Origin: JACJWR01 sp963842975
GTDB taxonomy: Bacteria; Actinomycetota; Actinomycetes; S36-B12; UBA10799
NCBI GenBank assembly: GCA_963842975.1
Contig: CAWJIH010000011.1
Coordinates: 1 to 64,000 of the forward strand
Length of the DNA: 64,000 nt
Reading direction: 5' to 3'
In this document: piece by piece, positions 10,387 to 19,148 of the stretch
Layout: the number at the start of each line of letters is the position of its first letter
How positions within the stretch are numbered: position 1 is the first letter of the stretch
Program-made: the position numbers and the translations under genes
Notes under the pieces: model-generated
Database searches by the model: none
Seen by the model: only the letters and a program-made list of their open reading frames with translations
Told to the model about the DNA's origin: nothing

Positions 10387-12062
10387 GTGGTGTGGGGGCG
10401 GTCGTATGGGTTTGGTGGTTTGCCGTCGATGCCTGCTGATGAGGTCATTGATGCGGCCGCGGCAGCGGCTGAGGCGCAGGCTGCCCAGGCTGCAGTTGCT
10501 GGGGGTGCCGATGGCGACGCTGCGCTCGGTTCGGGTGTGGGTGTGGGGCCGGTGTGGGAGGCGGTGGGGGTGGTGCGGGAGGCGTTGGCGGTGATTTCTG
10601 AGGGGATCGATGGGTTGGCGGTGGCCGAGTTGGCGCCGTTGGCGCAGGCTGTTCACGAGGTGGCCACGTTGGTCGGCAGTGTGCATGTGGCCGCAGTCGG
10701 TGCGGTGCGCCGTCATGGTGCGGTGCCGCCGGGGTCGGTTACGGCTACGGACTGGTTGGCGACCAGCCACCGGTTAACTGGTGGGCGGGCGCGGGCGTTG
10801 ACCGCCGCGGCGGGCTGGCTGGAGACCCACCCGCGCACCGCGGACGCGTTTCATGCCGGCGGGTTCAGCGTCGATCACCTGTGCGCGTTGCGCGCCACGG
10901 TGGAGGCCAACGCCGCGCGTAGGGCTGCGTTCGCCGAGTTCGAACCCCACCTGTTGGCAGTGGCCGGGCACACCAACATTGCCCGAGTTCCGCCAAACCC
11001 TGCGCGGTTGGGCTGATGCTGTGGACGCGGCCAGCGGCGATGACGATGCCGCCGAGGACTACGCCAACCGGCGCGGGGTGTACCTGTCCCCGGTCGGTGA
11101 GGGCTGGGATCTACGCGGCTGGCTGCCCGGGGTCGAAGGTGCCCAATTGGCCGGGATCGTCAACGAATACATGTCCCGCGCCCACCGCACCACCGACACC
11201 GACACCGACACCGGTGGGCGGGTCTCGGCCGCGGCCCGACGCGCGGACGCGTTGATGGACATCGCCCGCGCCGCCGCGGCCGACCTGCCCGACACCGCCA
11301 GGCAACGCGCCGCAGTGACCATCCTCATCCCCGCCCACCAACTCCCCACCAACCCCAACACCCAGCAGGACCCAAAGCAGGAACCGCAAGCACGGCGAAG
11401 CAGGAACCGGAACCGGTGCCGGAGCGAATGCAGGTGCGAGGTGCCGGAGCCGGTGCCGGAGCCGACTGCCGGTGCCGCTGCTGGTGTGTGGTGTGGTGCC
11501 GGCGGTGCTGGATTTGGCGGATCTGCTGGACTCGGCTCGGTTGTTGTCGTGTACCTGGGCCACCGGTAACGGTCCCGGGCAAGGTTTCTGCTCGTCTGCC
11601 GAAGCCGCCGGAATGTCCTGCGATGCCACCGTGCGCCGGGTGATCCTCACCCCCGACTCAGTACCCCTGGACATCGGCCGGGCCACCCGGGTAGTGCCCG
11701 CGGCGATCCGCCACGCGGTCACCCTCCGCGACGGCGGCTGCGTGATCCCAGGCTGCACCCGCCCACCTGGCTGGTGCGAGGCCCACCACGTCGAACACTG
11801 GGCAGCCGGAGGTCGCACCGCCGTGCAAAATTTGGCCCTCATCTGCCGAACCCACCATCAACAACTGCACCACGGAATGTGGCACATCGACATGACCACC
11901 GGCACCCCACAAGTCACCCACACCAGCAACCACAACCACCGGCGCAGCAACCGCAGACGACAACCGCGGCAACAGCGACCGGCGCAACCGCGGCCCAGAC
12001 CAACCCCACCACTAAGCACGACCCAGGGCGTCGAAAACTCGACCCCACACCCAAATAGTTGA
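10387..12062 (+). pseudogene. DUF222 / HNH endonuclease (13E12-repeat family), two frame disruptions
   Basis: Homologue of the actinobacterial DUF222-HNH family, a repeated and probably mobile gene family of unknown biological role. Three consecutive frames together give one protein: a DUF222 N-terminal part (DWLATSHRLTGGRAR), then WADAVDAASG to IPAHQL, then the C-terminal part with VVPAVLDLADLLDSARLL and an HNH nuclease module. The HNH zinc/catalytic core is CVIPGCTRPPGWCEAHHVE followed by ICRTHHQQLHHGMW. Breaks lie near 10975 (an extra A gives HTN|LPEFRQ) and between about 11390 and 11470; both behave as +1 insertions. Starts at 10387, 10390 or 10429 are all possible. Base use is odd: the 5' half is G/T-rich and the 3' half A/C-rich. 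Confidence 0.72.
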
Positions 12063-12135
12063 AGATTCAAGAACCCGGACGCCGGCATTCCGGTGAACGG
12101 ATAGCGCCCAAACCGGCTCTGCGATGGCCTAGTGG

Positions 12136-12223
12136 CGGAGGGAGTGGGATTCGAACCCACGGAGACACGTGGTGCCTCAACGGTTTTCAAGACCGTCCCA
12201 TTCGGCCGCTCTGGCATCCCTCC
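12136..12223 (-). tRNA. tRNA-Ser (anticodon TGA)
   Basis: Class II tRNA on the minus strand. Acceptor GGAGGGA pairs with TCCCTCC, the anticodon stem-loop ACGGTCTTGAAAACCGT gives TGA (reads UCN), a long variable arm follows (GCACCACGTG region), and the T-arm has GGTTCGAATCC. The discriminator is G. Confidence 0.95.
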
Positions 12224-12457
12224 AAGCACGCCTAGGGTAGCGCCTAGTTCAGTTCCGTGCGGACGGGTGCACACCACGGGCGCATCAAGGCGGTGCAGAT
12301 GCGCAATAGCCGTCGGCGAGCCCCTGGCGCGGCAGCTGACCCACGTCCTCCACCGGGCGCCCAGACCCCAGCCCGGTAGCGCTACCCCAAGGCAGACATT
12401 CCGACCTAATGGTTGTACATGGGAGAATGGGGCACCCCACCATCACTCCGAGGACAC

Positions 12458-13003
12458 ATGACTGACCTGCCTACGGCCGCCGGCACACCTGACCCCGACC
12501 GGATTACCCAGTCGGAGTTGGATCGCCTTTCCCTCTCCGTCACCGACAGGTTCGCTCCACATGTGCACGCCGCCGAAGCCGCAGTCCGCGAGGCTGAACA
12601 TCGGCTGACCGACGCGCGGGAGGTCCTCGCACGCGCCGAGCACGAAACAGCCAACCGGAGCTACCACTCCGACCCTGTGGTGTTCATGCGCGCCACCGTC
12701 AGCGAAGACCTAGAGGGTCTCGCGCGAAAGACAACCCCAAAGAAGGTCCGGGCGAGTTTCCGTTACCTTCTCGCGCGAGCCGCGGAGCTAGCCGAAGGCG
12801 AACTGGCCAGCTACCAAAACGACCTAGCGGACGCCCGTTGGGAACGAGACCAAGGTGTGGCAGCCTGCAGGCAGGCTGAGCAAGTGGCGCTAGACGAGTT
12901 AGCAGCCGCGCAGGCTATGCATCAGCGGGTACTCGACGCCGAGCACCTGGCTCGTGAAGCCCTCGAGCTTCTCCGCGGGAAAATGGGCTCCGACCCCGCG
13001 TAA
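12458..13003 (+). CDS. Hypothetical coiled-coil protein
   Basis: About 181 aa, not recognised as a known family. The ATG at 12458 is preferred because GAGGA lies just upstream and the protein then begins MTDLPTAAGTPDPDR; the frame is open to 12413. Nearly the whole chain is charged, Ala/Glu/Arg-rich and helical, with heptad-like stretches at residues ~25-75 (HAAEAAVREAEHRLTDAR) and ~115-175 (QAEQVALDELAAAQAM), so a long coiled coil is likely. There is no signal peptide, membrane segment or Cys/His cluster. It stands alone after tRNA-Ser. Function cannot be assigned. Confidence 0.6.
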   Translation: MTDLPTAAGTPDPDRITQSELDRLSLSVTDRFAPHVHAAEAAVREAEHRLTDAREVLARAEHETANRSYHSDPVVFMRATVSEDLEGLARKTTPKKVRASFRYLLARAAELAEGELASYQNDLADARWERDQGVAACRQAEQVALDELAAAQAMHQRVLDAEHLAREALELLRGKMGSDPA

Positions 13004-13097
13004 CGGGTGCAGCCCCTCACGGGCCAGCCGATGGCGGAACCGGCCGTGTCGCAGGAACCCTCATCGTTGTGCATCGCGTCAGTATGTCCACTGTTGA

Positions 13098-13103
13098 TAG
13101 GTT
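13098..13103 (+). promoter_or_regulatory. -10 box of a probable leaderless promoter (alcohol dehydrogenase)
   Basis: TAGGTT ends exactly six bases before the ATG at 13110, so transcription would start at the start codon. This supports 13110 as the true start even though the frame breaks shortly after it. Confidence 0.5.
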
Positions 13104-13109
13104 CCGGCC

Positions 13110-14145
13110 ATGCGCGCGGCCACCCTCGATGCCCCCCTTCCACGTCGTCGTCGAGGAGGTACCCGATCCGGTCGTCCTGGAACCAACCGATGCCATCGTC
13201 GAGGTAGTGGCCTCGTGCGTGTGTGGCTCCGACCTCTGGCCCTACCGGGGCATCCACAAAACCGAACCCGGCCAACGCCTCGGCCACGAGTTCGTTGGGC
13301 ACGTGGCAGCAGTCGGCGACGCTGTTACCTCGCTGCGAGTCGGCCAGTTCGTGATCTCCCCATTTTCCTGGTCAGACGGCACCTGCCCCGCGTGTCGTGA
13401 AGGGGTCACGATCGGCTGCGAGAACGGCGGATTCTTTGGGCAACCAGGTTCCGACGGCGGCCAGGGGCAGCGGGTGCGGGTCCCGTTCGCGGACGGCACT
13501 CTCGTTGGCCTGGACGAGGAACCTGAGCCAGACCTCATCCCGGCGCTGCTGACCCTCTCCGACGTGATGCCGACCGGCCACCATGCAGCACTGTGCGCCA
13601 ACGTTCAACCCGGATCCACGGTCGTGGTGGTCGGCGACGGTGCGGTGGGGCTGTGCGGGGTGCTCGCCGCCCGACGGCTCGGTGCCGAGCGGATCATCGC
13701 CATGAGTCGACACGCCCCACGGCAGGAGGTCGCGCGCGCGTTCGGAGCCACCGACATCATCGCCGACCGGGGCCGCGATGCGGTGCGGGCAGTTCGCGAA
13801 CTCACCGACGGGCTGGGAGCCCCGCACGTGCTGGAGTGTGTCGGATCGCAAGAATCACTTGAGACGGCGATCCACGCTGCCCGCCGGGGCGGCTCCGTCG
13901 GTTTCGTCGGTGTCCCGCACCTCACCGATCCGAAACCGATTGCCGACCTGTTTGGCCGCTCGGTCGGGTTGCGTGGTGGTGGGGCCTGGGTCCGCACCTA
14001 TCTCCCCGAATTGCTGGCGGATGTGCTCGCCGGCAACCTTGACCCCTCGGCCGTGTTCGACCTGGAACTCCCCCTCGATCAAGCCGCGGAAGCCTACGCC
14101 GCGATGGATGACCGCCGCGCCATCAAGGTTCTGCTGCGTCCCTGA
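13110..14145 (+). CDS. Zinc-dependent alcohol dehydrogenase (MDR superfamily), one apparent 1-nt insertion near the start
   Basis: NAD(P)-dependent medium-chain dehydrogenase, probably oxidising an alcohol or aldehyde. The expected N-terminus MRAATLDAP is encoded from the ATG at 13110 in one frame; the rest (FHVVVEEVPDPVVLEP onward) is one base later. The break lies in a run of six C at 13132-13137; five would restore the frame. If the insertion is real, an internal ATG at 13128 (MPPFHVVV) would still give most of the protein. Catalytic-zinc features are CGSDLWPYRG and GHEFVG; CPACREG-type Cys mark the structural-zinc lobe; the Rossmann motif is VVGDGAVGLCG. Length about 345 aa is normal. Neighbours give no clue to substrate. 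Confidence 0.8.
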
Positions 14146-14234
14146 CCCGGCCCGCCGAACCGGCGTTTGGCTAGGTTGCGTGGCGGTTGTGACGCTAGGT
14201 TGTGCGGCATCTGCTTTCGATACCCGGAGGATTC

Positions 14235-15342
14235 ATGCGCAATCAGACGGAACCCTCCGATCGGATGAGTTGGCCGACCGTACCGGCGACTTCAGCGGCC
14301 AAACTGGCGGCAACTGTGGCCCTTGCCTTGCTCGCAACTGGCTGCGCGGTGGATTCGGCCACCGAGTCGGAGGTGTCTACACCCCAGACCCCGCCGGCCG
14401 CGCCAAGCGCTCCAACCTCGCCCGCCGAGGCCGCAACGGGCGCTATCGAAATCGACCTACTGGATGGCTCGGTTCCGGTGGTGATGGCTGCCGTAGGTGG
14501 GGGAGCACCGGTGCCGCTGCTGCTGGATACCGGATCGTCCGGACTTCGAATTTTTCGCGAAGACGTAGGCCCCCAGGCGGTCGTCGATCCAGCAACAGAG
14601 GACGAAACCATCTCCTTCGTCGACGGCACGACCTACGTGAGCGACAAGGCCATCGCCCCGGTGTCGCTGGGGTCCATCACACTGCCAGCACCGGTGCCGG
14701 TGGCCCTTGTGAACGACGTCGTGTGCGAACCAGGGGCAGAGCTGTGCGAGCCGGGAATCGCCGCGTCCAAATCGTCCGGCGTGCACGGCATCCTTGGTAT
14801 CGACATGGACACGGGGGACTACTCCCTACCCAGCCCCCTGCTCTACCTGCCCAACTTCCGCTCCTTCACCGTGACCTACGCAGATGGCGGTTCCGGTCAA
14901 CTTGTGCCGGGCCTACCCTCAGGTGATCCGGTGGCGACGTGGGATCTGATCGAAGCCGATTCCGGCATCCCGGACGTGGCCGGGTGGGCCCAGGACTTCG
15001 ACGCTTGCTGGTCACTCAAGGGCAACGCCCCGACCTGCCTTCCGACGTCGTTCGACACCGGAACCACCGATGTGGTGCTGCCCGCCACAATGCCCGACGC
15101 GCCCGAGCCCTCGGACACCGAGGAATACCTACAGCCGGATCAGGGGCCGCTGGAGTTGTTCGCCGACGAAACCGCGCAAGAACCCGTGTGGCAAGCTTGA
15201 GCCTGGGGCCGACGTTTCCGACGCCATCTACGTGGGACCGGGTGGCGACCTGGGGTACGACGGGGTGCTCGCGGGAACACCGCTGTTTTTCGCATTCGAC
15301 GTTGGCTTCGACCACGACAACGGGCAAGTGGGACTCTGGTAG
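14235..15342 (+). CDS. Pepsin-like aspartic protease lipoprotein, frame-disrupted near the 3' end
   Basis: Predicted surface lipoprotein with a two-lobed pepsin-like fold. The ATG at 14235 follows CGGAGG. An N-terminal hydrophobic segment ends in LLATGC (C37), a plausible lipobox, followed by a Thr/Pro/Ala-rich linker. Two catalytic-type triads are seen: LLDTGSSG (D98) and SFDTGTTD (D274). The first frame stops at 15200, but the next frame gives PGADVSDAIYVG and GTPLFFAFDVGFDHDNG, matching the conserved C-terminal strand of pepsin-family proteins (GTPF...VVFDxDNxxIGF) and ending at 15342. A one-base insertion near 15190 explains this. About 368 aa if repaired. Pepsin-like proteins are uncommon in bacteria. 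Substrate unknown. Confidence 0.7.
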
Positions 15343-15375
15343 CAGCCGTCGCGAACCGCACCCACGCCTGAACCC

Positions 15376-16404
15376 TTAGGCCACCGGGATCGGTGCACCG
15401 CTTTCGGGAAAGAACGTACGCAGAATATCGGCCATTGTGACGACCCCGAGCGTGCTGCCCTCGTCGTCAATCACCACAGCCAGGTGATTGCGGGTCTTGC
15501 GCATCGCGGTGAGAGCCTCGTGCAGGAGGGTGTCCGCAGTCAAAGTGAACACCGGACGGGACACACCGACGGCCGGGGCGTCATCGGGTGCCGCAAGGGT
15601 GTCGCGCACGTGGACGACCCGGGTCAACTGCCCGTGCTCGTTCATGAGGATTCGCAGATGCCCGCTGGCACATGACGCGTCACGCACCTGCGCCATGCTG
15701 GCTGCGATCGGCACTTGGGTAGTGTCGCCGCTGCCTTTGAGCAGATTCCCGATCGGGGTGACCTGCATCTCCAGCGCAGCGGCAATCGGCTCCGACTGGC
15801 TGGCATCAAGGGATCCGACGTTCACTGAGTGCCGCACGAGCTGACGCAAGTCGTCTGGCGTCTGACTCGTGGTGCGCTGATCAACCGGCTCCACCCCCAC
15901 CAGGTGCAGCAACCGATTGGCCGCACCGTTGAGCGCCTTCAGTAGCGGCCGCGTGACCCACATGAACCCACGCATCGGGATCGACAGCAGCATGGCGGAT
16001 CTTTCCGGATGGGCAATCGCCCACGATTTCGGCGCCATCTCACCGATCACCAGATGCAGGAAAGTCACCACGAAAAGGGCCAACACAAAGGCCACCACAT
16101 CCGCAAGGAACATTGGGAGCCCTGCGGCCTCGAGCCCCGGTGTCAGCCAATGGTGCACCGCGGGTTTGGTGATGGCACCAAGTGCGAGCGTGCACACCGT
16201 GATACCCAACTGCGCCCCAGCCAACAGCAACGTCAGTTCGGAGGCATTGCGGAGTGCCGCACGAGCGGTGCGACTAGTGGCCGCGGCATCCTCGAATCGA
16301 TGACGTTTCGCAGCCATCAACGAAAACTCGATCGCCACGAACAACCCGCTGGCGAAGATGATGCCGATCGTCACCGGCACAACCACCCAAGGTGAATCAG
16401 TCAT
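15376..16404 (-). CDS. CNNM/CBS-pair membrane transporter-like protein (hemolysin C/CorC family), second of two
   Basis: Membrane protein of the DUF21 (CNNM) family, linked to divalent-cation (Mg2+/Co2+) transport. The ATG at 16404 is chosen because it overlaps the stop of the upstream paralogue in an ATGA arrangement, implying translational coupling. About 342 aa: residues ~5-160 hold three or four transmembrane helices of the CNNM domain (FVAIEFSLMAAKR, GAQLGITVCTLALG, HLVIGEMAPKSWAIA), and residues ~200-335 hold two CBS motifs (HLAVVIDDEGSTLGVVTM). There is no C-terminal CorC_HlyC domain, so it is the shorter partner. Pairs like this are common in actinobacteria. Confidence 0.88.
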   Translation of the reverse strand: MTDSPWVVVPVTIGIIFASGLFVAIEFSLMAAKRHRFEDAAATSRTARAALRNASELTLLLAGAQLGITVCTLALGAITKPAVHHWLTPGLEAAGLPMFLADVVAFVLALFVVTFLHLVIGEMAPKSWAIAHPERSAMLLSIPMRGFMWVTRPLLKALNGAANRLLHLVGVEPVDQRTTSQTPDDLRQLVRHSVNVGSLDASQSEPIAAALEMQVTPIGNLLKGSGDTTQVPIAASMAQVRDASCASGHLRILMNEHGQLTRVVHVRDTLAAPDDAPAVGVSRPVFTLTADTLLHEALTAMRKTRNHLAVVIDDEGSTLGVVTMADILRTFFPESGAPIPVA

Positions 16405-17888
16405 CGCTGCACCCAACCCGTGGCTTCATCCCATTCCGGGGTGGCGGGTTCCGGGCCATCGGCATCGGCGTCGGCGTCGCCGTGCGACCCCGAAATGGAC
16501 GAGGCCTGGTCGGGTCCTTCCCGATGAGCGAGGCCCCGGGTGATGGTCACCTGCACCTCCGCGGGTACGTAGCTTTCGATCTCCCGGACCTCCACGTGCA
16601 TCGTGTCGCGAGGTGGTGGCTCATCATCGGCCAACGTCGCCGGATCGGCTGGCAACTCAATGTCCACCACGTCGCCGGCCTGCGGCAGTCGACCGAAATG
16701 GGCGATGACCAGACCGGCGATCGTTTCGTAGTCCCCGACCGGAAGGTCAACGTCGAGGATCCGCTCGGCCTCATCGACGTGCACGTCGCCGGCCATCAAC
16801 CACACGTCCTCGGATTGAGCCTCTGGTTCGTGGGCGTCCTCCGGTGGATCATGTTCGTCGGTGATTTCGCCGACAAGCTCCTCAGCCAGATCCTCCATCG
16901 TAATGACGCCGGCGAATCCGCCGTATTCGTCCACCACGCAGGCCAGTTGGTTGCGGGACGTGGTCAATTCGCGTAGCACGTCGGGCAGCTTCATCAGATT
17001 CGACACCACCAGGGGCGGGCGCACCAGTTGGGTGACCGGTGCGTCGGCTGGAAGGTCTGTGGTGAGGATGTCCACCAAGCGCACCACACCTATGATTCGT
17101 TCCGGTTCGTCGCTGAGGACCGGGTAGCGGGTATGCCCGTGGGACATCAGCTCGCGCACTTCCCCAATCGTGTCGGTGTCTTCCACCGTCGACACCTGGC
17201 TGCGCGGGATCATGGCATGTTCGACATCCTGCCGCGGAAAGTCCAGAATCCGATCAATCATCAGCGAAAGATCTTCAGGGAGTTCCCCGGACTCCCTTGA
17301 GTCGGCCACGATGTGCTCGAGGTCGCGGGCCGAAGCGGCATGCTCGACGTCGTGGACAGGGGTGATGCCCACCATTTTCAAGACAATGTTGGACGACTGA
17401 TCGAAGAACCAGATCAACGGTCCGAAGGCACGAAGGTAGATCCTCGTCGAACGTGCCAGGCTCAGCGCCACCGGCTCAGGGCGGGCAATGGCGAGGTTCT
17501 TGGGAAACAACTCTCCAAACAGCATCTGCACGACGGTGGACACCAGCAGCGCCAGTACCGCTCCGGTCGCTACCGTCACAGCCAAGGGGATGCCGATGCC
17601 GCCAAGCAGCGTGCTGAGCGAGCGGCCAATGAGTGGCTCCGCGACGTAGCCGACCAGCAGACCCGTGATGGTGATGCCAAGTTGAGCACCGGACAACATG
17701 AAGGACGTCCGTCCGGTGACCTTCAAAGCTCCACGAGCCCGCGCATCGCCGGCTTCAGTCAGGGACCGCAGTCTGGACCGGTCCACCGCCATGTAGGCGA
17801 ATTCCTGCGCGACGAAGTAGCCGGTCGCCACCGTGATCAACAGCACCACAACGATGCCGCCGAGCATCACCAACAGCGCGGTCAGCAT
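16401..17888 (-). CDS. CNNM/CBS/CorC_HlyC membrane protein, first of two
   Basis: Likely involved in divalent-cation export or homeostasis. About 495 aa starting at the ATG 17888. N-terminal CNNM (DUF21) domain with four hydrophobic segments (FVAQEFAYMAVDRSRL, GAQLGITITGLLVG, LFGELFPKNLAIARP), a central CBS pair (residues ~210-340; TRYPVLSDEPERIIGVV, ACVVDEYGGFAGVITMEDL), and a C-terminal CorC_HlyC domain (VDEAERILDVDLP to ARPEVQ-like residues ~375-455). An acidic tail follows. It heads a two-gene operon with the shorter paralogue at 15376-16404. Older annotations call these hemolysins, but a transport role is better supported for the family. Confidence 0.9.
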   Translation of the reverse strand: MLTALLVMLGGIVVVLLITVATGYFVAQEFAYMAVDRSRLRSLTEAGDARARGALKVTGRTSFMLSGAQLGITITGLLVGYVAEPLIGRSLSTLLGGIGIPLAVTVATGAVLALLVSTVVQMLFGELFPKNLAIARPEPVALSLARSTRIYLRAFGPLIWFFDQSSNIVLKMVGITPVHDVEHAASARDLEHIVADSRESGELPEDLSLMIDRILDFPRQDVEHAMIPRSQVSTVEDTDTIGEVRELMSHGHTRYPVLSDEPERIIGVVRLVDILTTDLPADAPVTQLVRPPLVVSNLMKLPDVLRELTTSRNQLACVVDEYGGFAGVITMEDLAEELVGEITDEHDPPEDAHEPEAQSEDVWLMAGDVHVDEAERILDVDLPVGDYETIAGLVIAHFGRLPQAGDVVDIELPADPATLADDEPPPRDTMHVEVREIESYVPAEVQVTITRGLAHREGPDQASSISGSHGDADADADGPEPATPEWDEATGWVQR

Positions 17889-18034
17889 TGGCCGAGCGGT
17901 GGTTTGAGTCGGGTGCAGGAGCCCGGCAAGTGGGGCCTTACGCCAGGTTCATCGGGATCGTCGTCCATAACGGGACAAGGGTACGGCCCTGGACCGGATC
18001 GACGCATCCTCCGGGGGCAGATGCGGGTAGCGCA

Positions 18035-18070
18035 AATGTGGGCCCCACCTGGTTAGGTGGGGCCCACATT
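18035..18070 (-). terminator. Perfect hairpin terminator after the first Rpf gene
   Basis: A 16-bp perfect inverted repeat (AATGTGGGCCCCACCT and its complement) with a GGTT loop. It lies 29 bp past the stop of the minus-strand Rpf gene; on that strand the stem ends in ATT followed by TGCGC, so the U-tract is weak. Confidence 0.65.
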
Positions 18071-18099
18071 GAGCGAACTCAGCGATTCACTGGCTGGTA

Positions 18100-18355
18100 C
18101 TAGGCGCAGGCCCAGGGACCCCAACCGGCGACTTGGTAGTAGTTGTAGGCAACCTGGTCCTGGGCCCAAGCAGGTGCCTGATCCGGAGTGGCCGCGTAGG
18201 CGCCGCCACCGTTGGCAAGCCAGGACGGCAGGTCAAACTGCCAGGCACCGTAGTAGCCGTTGCCGGTGTTGGTCGAGTAGTTATTGCCCGACTCGCACTG
18301 CTTCACCGACATCGCCGCAGCACTGCTCGCCCACGCGCTGGCACCACCAGAGGAA
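18100..18355. repeat. Near-identical 3' segment shared by the two Rpf genes (partner at 19149-19404)
   Basis: Direct repeat of about 255 bp. By eye there are only about five mismatches, and the encoded protein is the same. The upstream halves of the two genes are much less alike, which suggests recent gene conversion or a segmental copy. Confidence 0.85.
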
Positions 18356-18792
18356 CTGGGCGCGGGCGCCGAGTACGTCGGGGCTGGCGCCGAGTAGGAC
18401 TGTGCGGGGGTCGAGGCAGCGGAGGACTGTGCCGGGACGCTGACGGCAGCACTGGTTGCAGCAGCGGCCTGCGCGGCAGCAGCGGCCTGCGCGGCAGCAG
18501 CAGCCTGCGCGGCGGCGGCTTCGGCAGCAGCAGCGGCCTCGGCCTGCCACTTGGCCACAACTGCGTCTTGCATGGCTACGACGTCCGCAGCCTTCTTTGC
18601 CTCGAGGGCCTCGATCAGGGAACGTTGGAAATTGGCTGTGCTCAGGGTGCCGGCCACCACCTCGGTGCCAGCAACGCTCGGAACTGCAGAAGTAGGAACG
18701 GTAACGGGAATCGCGGTGGCTGCGGTCAGCACTCCAACCGCTGCCAGACCGGCGGTCGCAAGCGCCCCGGTTGAAAGCGTGCGAATGCTCAT
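18100..18792 (-). CDS. Secreted resuscitation-promoting-factor-type transglycosylase, copy 1
   Basis: Exported peptidoglycan lytic enzyme of the Rpf/transglycosylase-like family, which cleaves the glycan backbone during growth or resuscitation. The ATG at 18792 follows AAGGAG with seven-base spacing. 230 aa: signal peptide (~1-30), a helical Ala-rich region with a KWQAEAA motif (~65-110), a Ser/Ala/Pro linker with SAPAPTYSAPAP repeats (~125-150), and the catalytic domain from ~155 to the end. QCESGNN contains the expected catalytic Glu (E167); conserved Cys166 and Cys229 may form the family disulfide. The last ~80 residues are identical to copy 2 at 19149-19937. A long leader with several small hairpins lies upstream (18793-19050). 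Confidence 0.87.
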   Translation of the reverse strand: MSIRTLSTGALATAGLAAVGVLTAATAIPVTVPTSAVPSVAGTEVVAGTLSTANFQRSLIEALEAKKAADVVAMQDAVVAKWQAEAAAAAEAAAAQAAAAAQAAAAAQAAAATSAAVSVPAQSSAASTPAQSYSAPAPTYSAPAPSSSGGASAWASSAAAMSVKQCESGNNYSTNTGNGYYGAWQFDLPSWLANGGGAYAATPDQAPAWAQDQVAYNYYQVAGWGPWACA

Positions 18793-19058
18793 GTGAAGTC
18801 TCCTTGTTGATTCGGCTGCCGTCGGGGTCGCCCGGCTTTCGGGTCAACCGCACCGATCTTTCGGCAGATCGCTTGTCCCACCGGTTGAGGTGGGACCGTT
18901 GCAGCGACATGTCCAAGTTAGGCATCGGGAAGTTCGGTCTTGGCCAAATAGACGTGATGCCGCCCACCTCGGGAGTCAAGGAACGGTCAAGCCGGTTGCC
19001 TGGTTCACATCGAGTGACTATGCGGTAAACGACCGCACAAAGGCACGACCGCACAAAG

Positions 19059-19102
19059 AAACGTGTGGCCACATACCGAAGTGGGTATGTGGCCACACGT
19101 TT
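19059..19102 (-). terminator. Perfect 19-bp hairpin terminator after the second Rpf gene
   Basis: Arms AAACGTGTGGCCACATACC and its exact complement around a GAAGTG loop. On the minus strand the stem runs into TTTCTTTG, so it is a convincing intrinsic terminator 47 bp after the stop at 19149. Confidence 0.75.
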
Positions 19103-19148
19103 CACCCCAATGTCACGCCGGGGAAGCCTCGGCGCCGGGCACTAGGCG

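Noticed and set aside
10063..10770. A 235-codon minus-strand frame rich in His, Arg, Pro and Thr
   Set aside because: Low-complexity product that arises from the G/T-rich strand bias; no recognisable domain.
18793..19058. Possible cyclic-di-AMP (ydaO) riboswitch in the leader of the first Rpf gene
   Set aside because: Rpf genes are often controlled this way, and GACCCCGACGGCAGCCG looks a little like the 3' part of the aptamer, but the conserved 5' GGGGGAACC-type segments and the two-fold helix pattern are missing.
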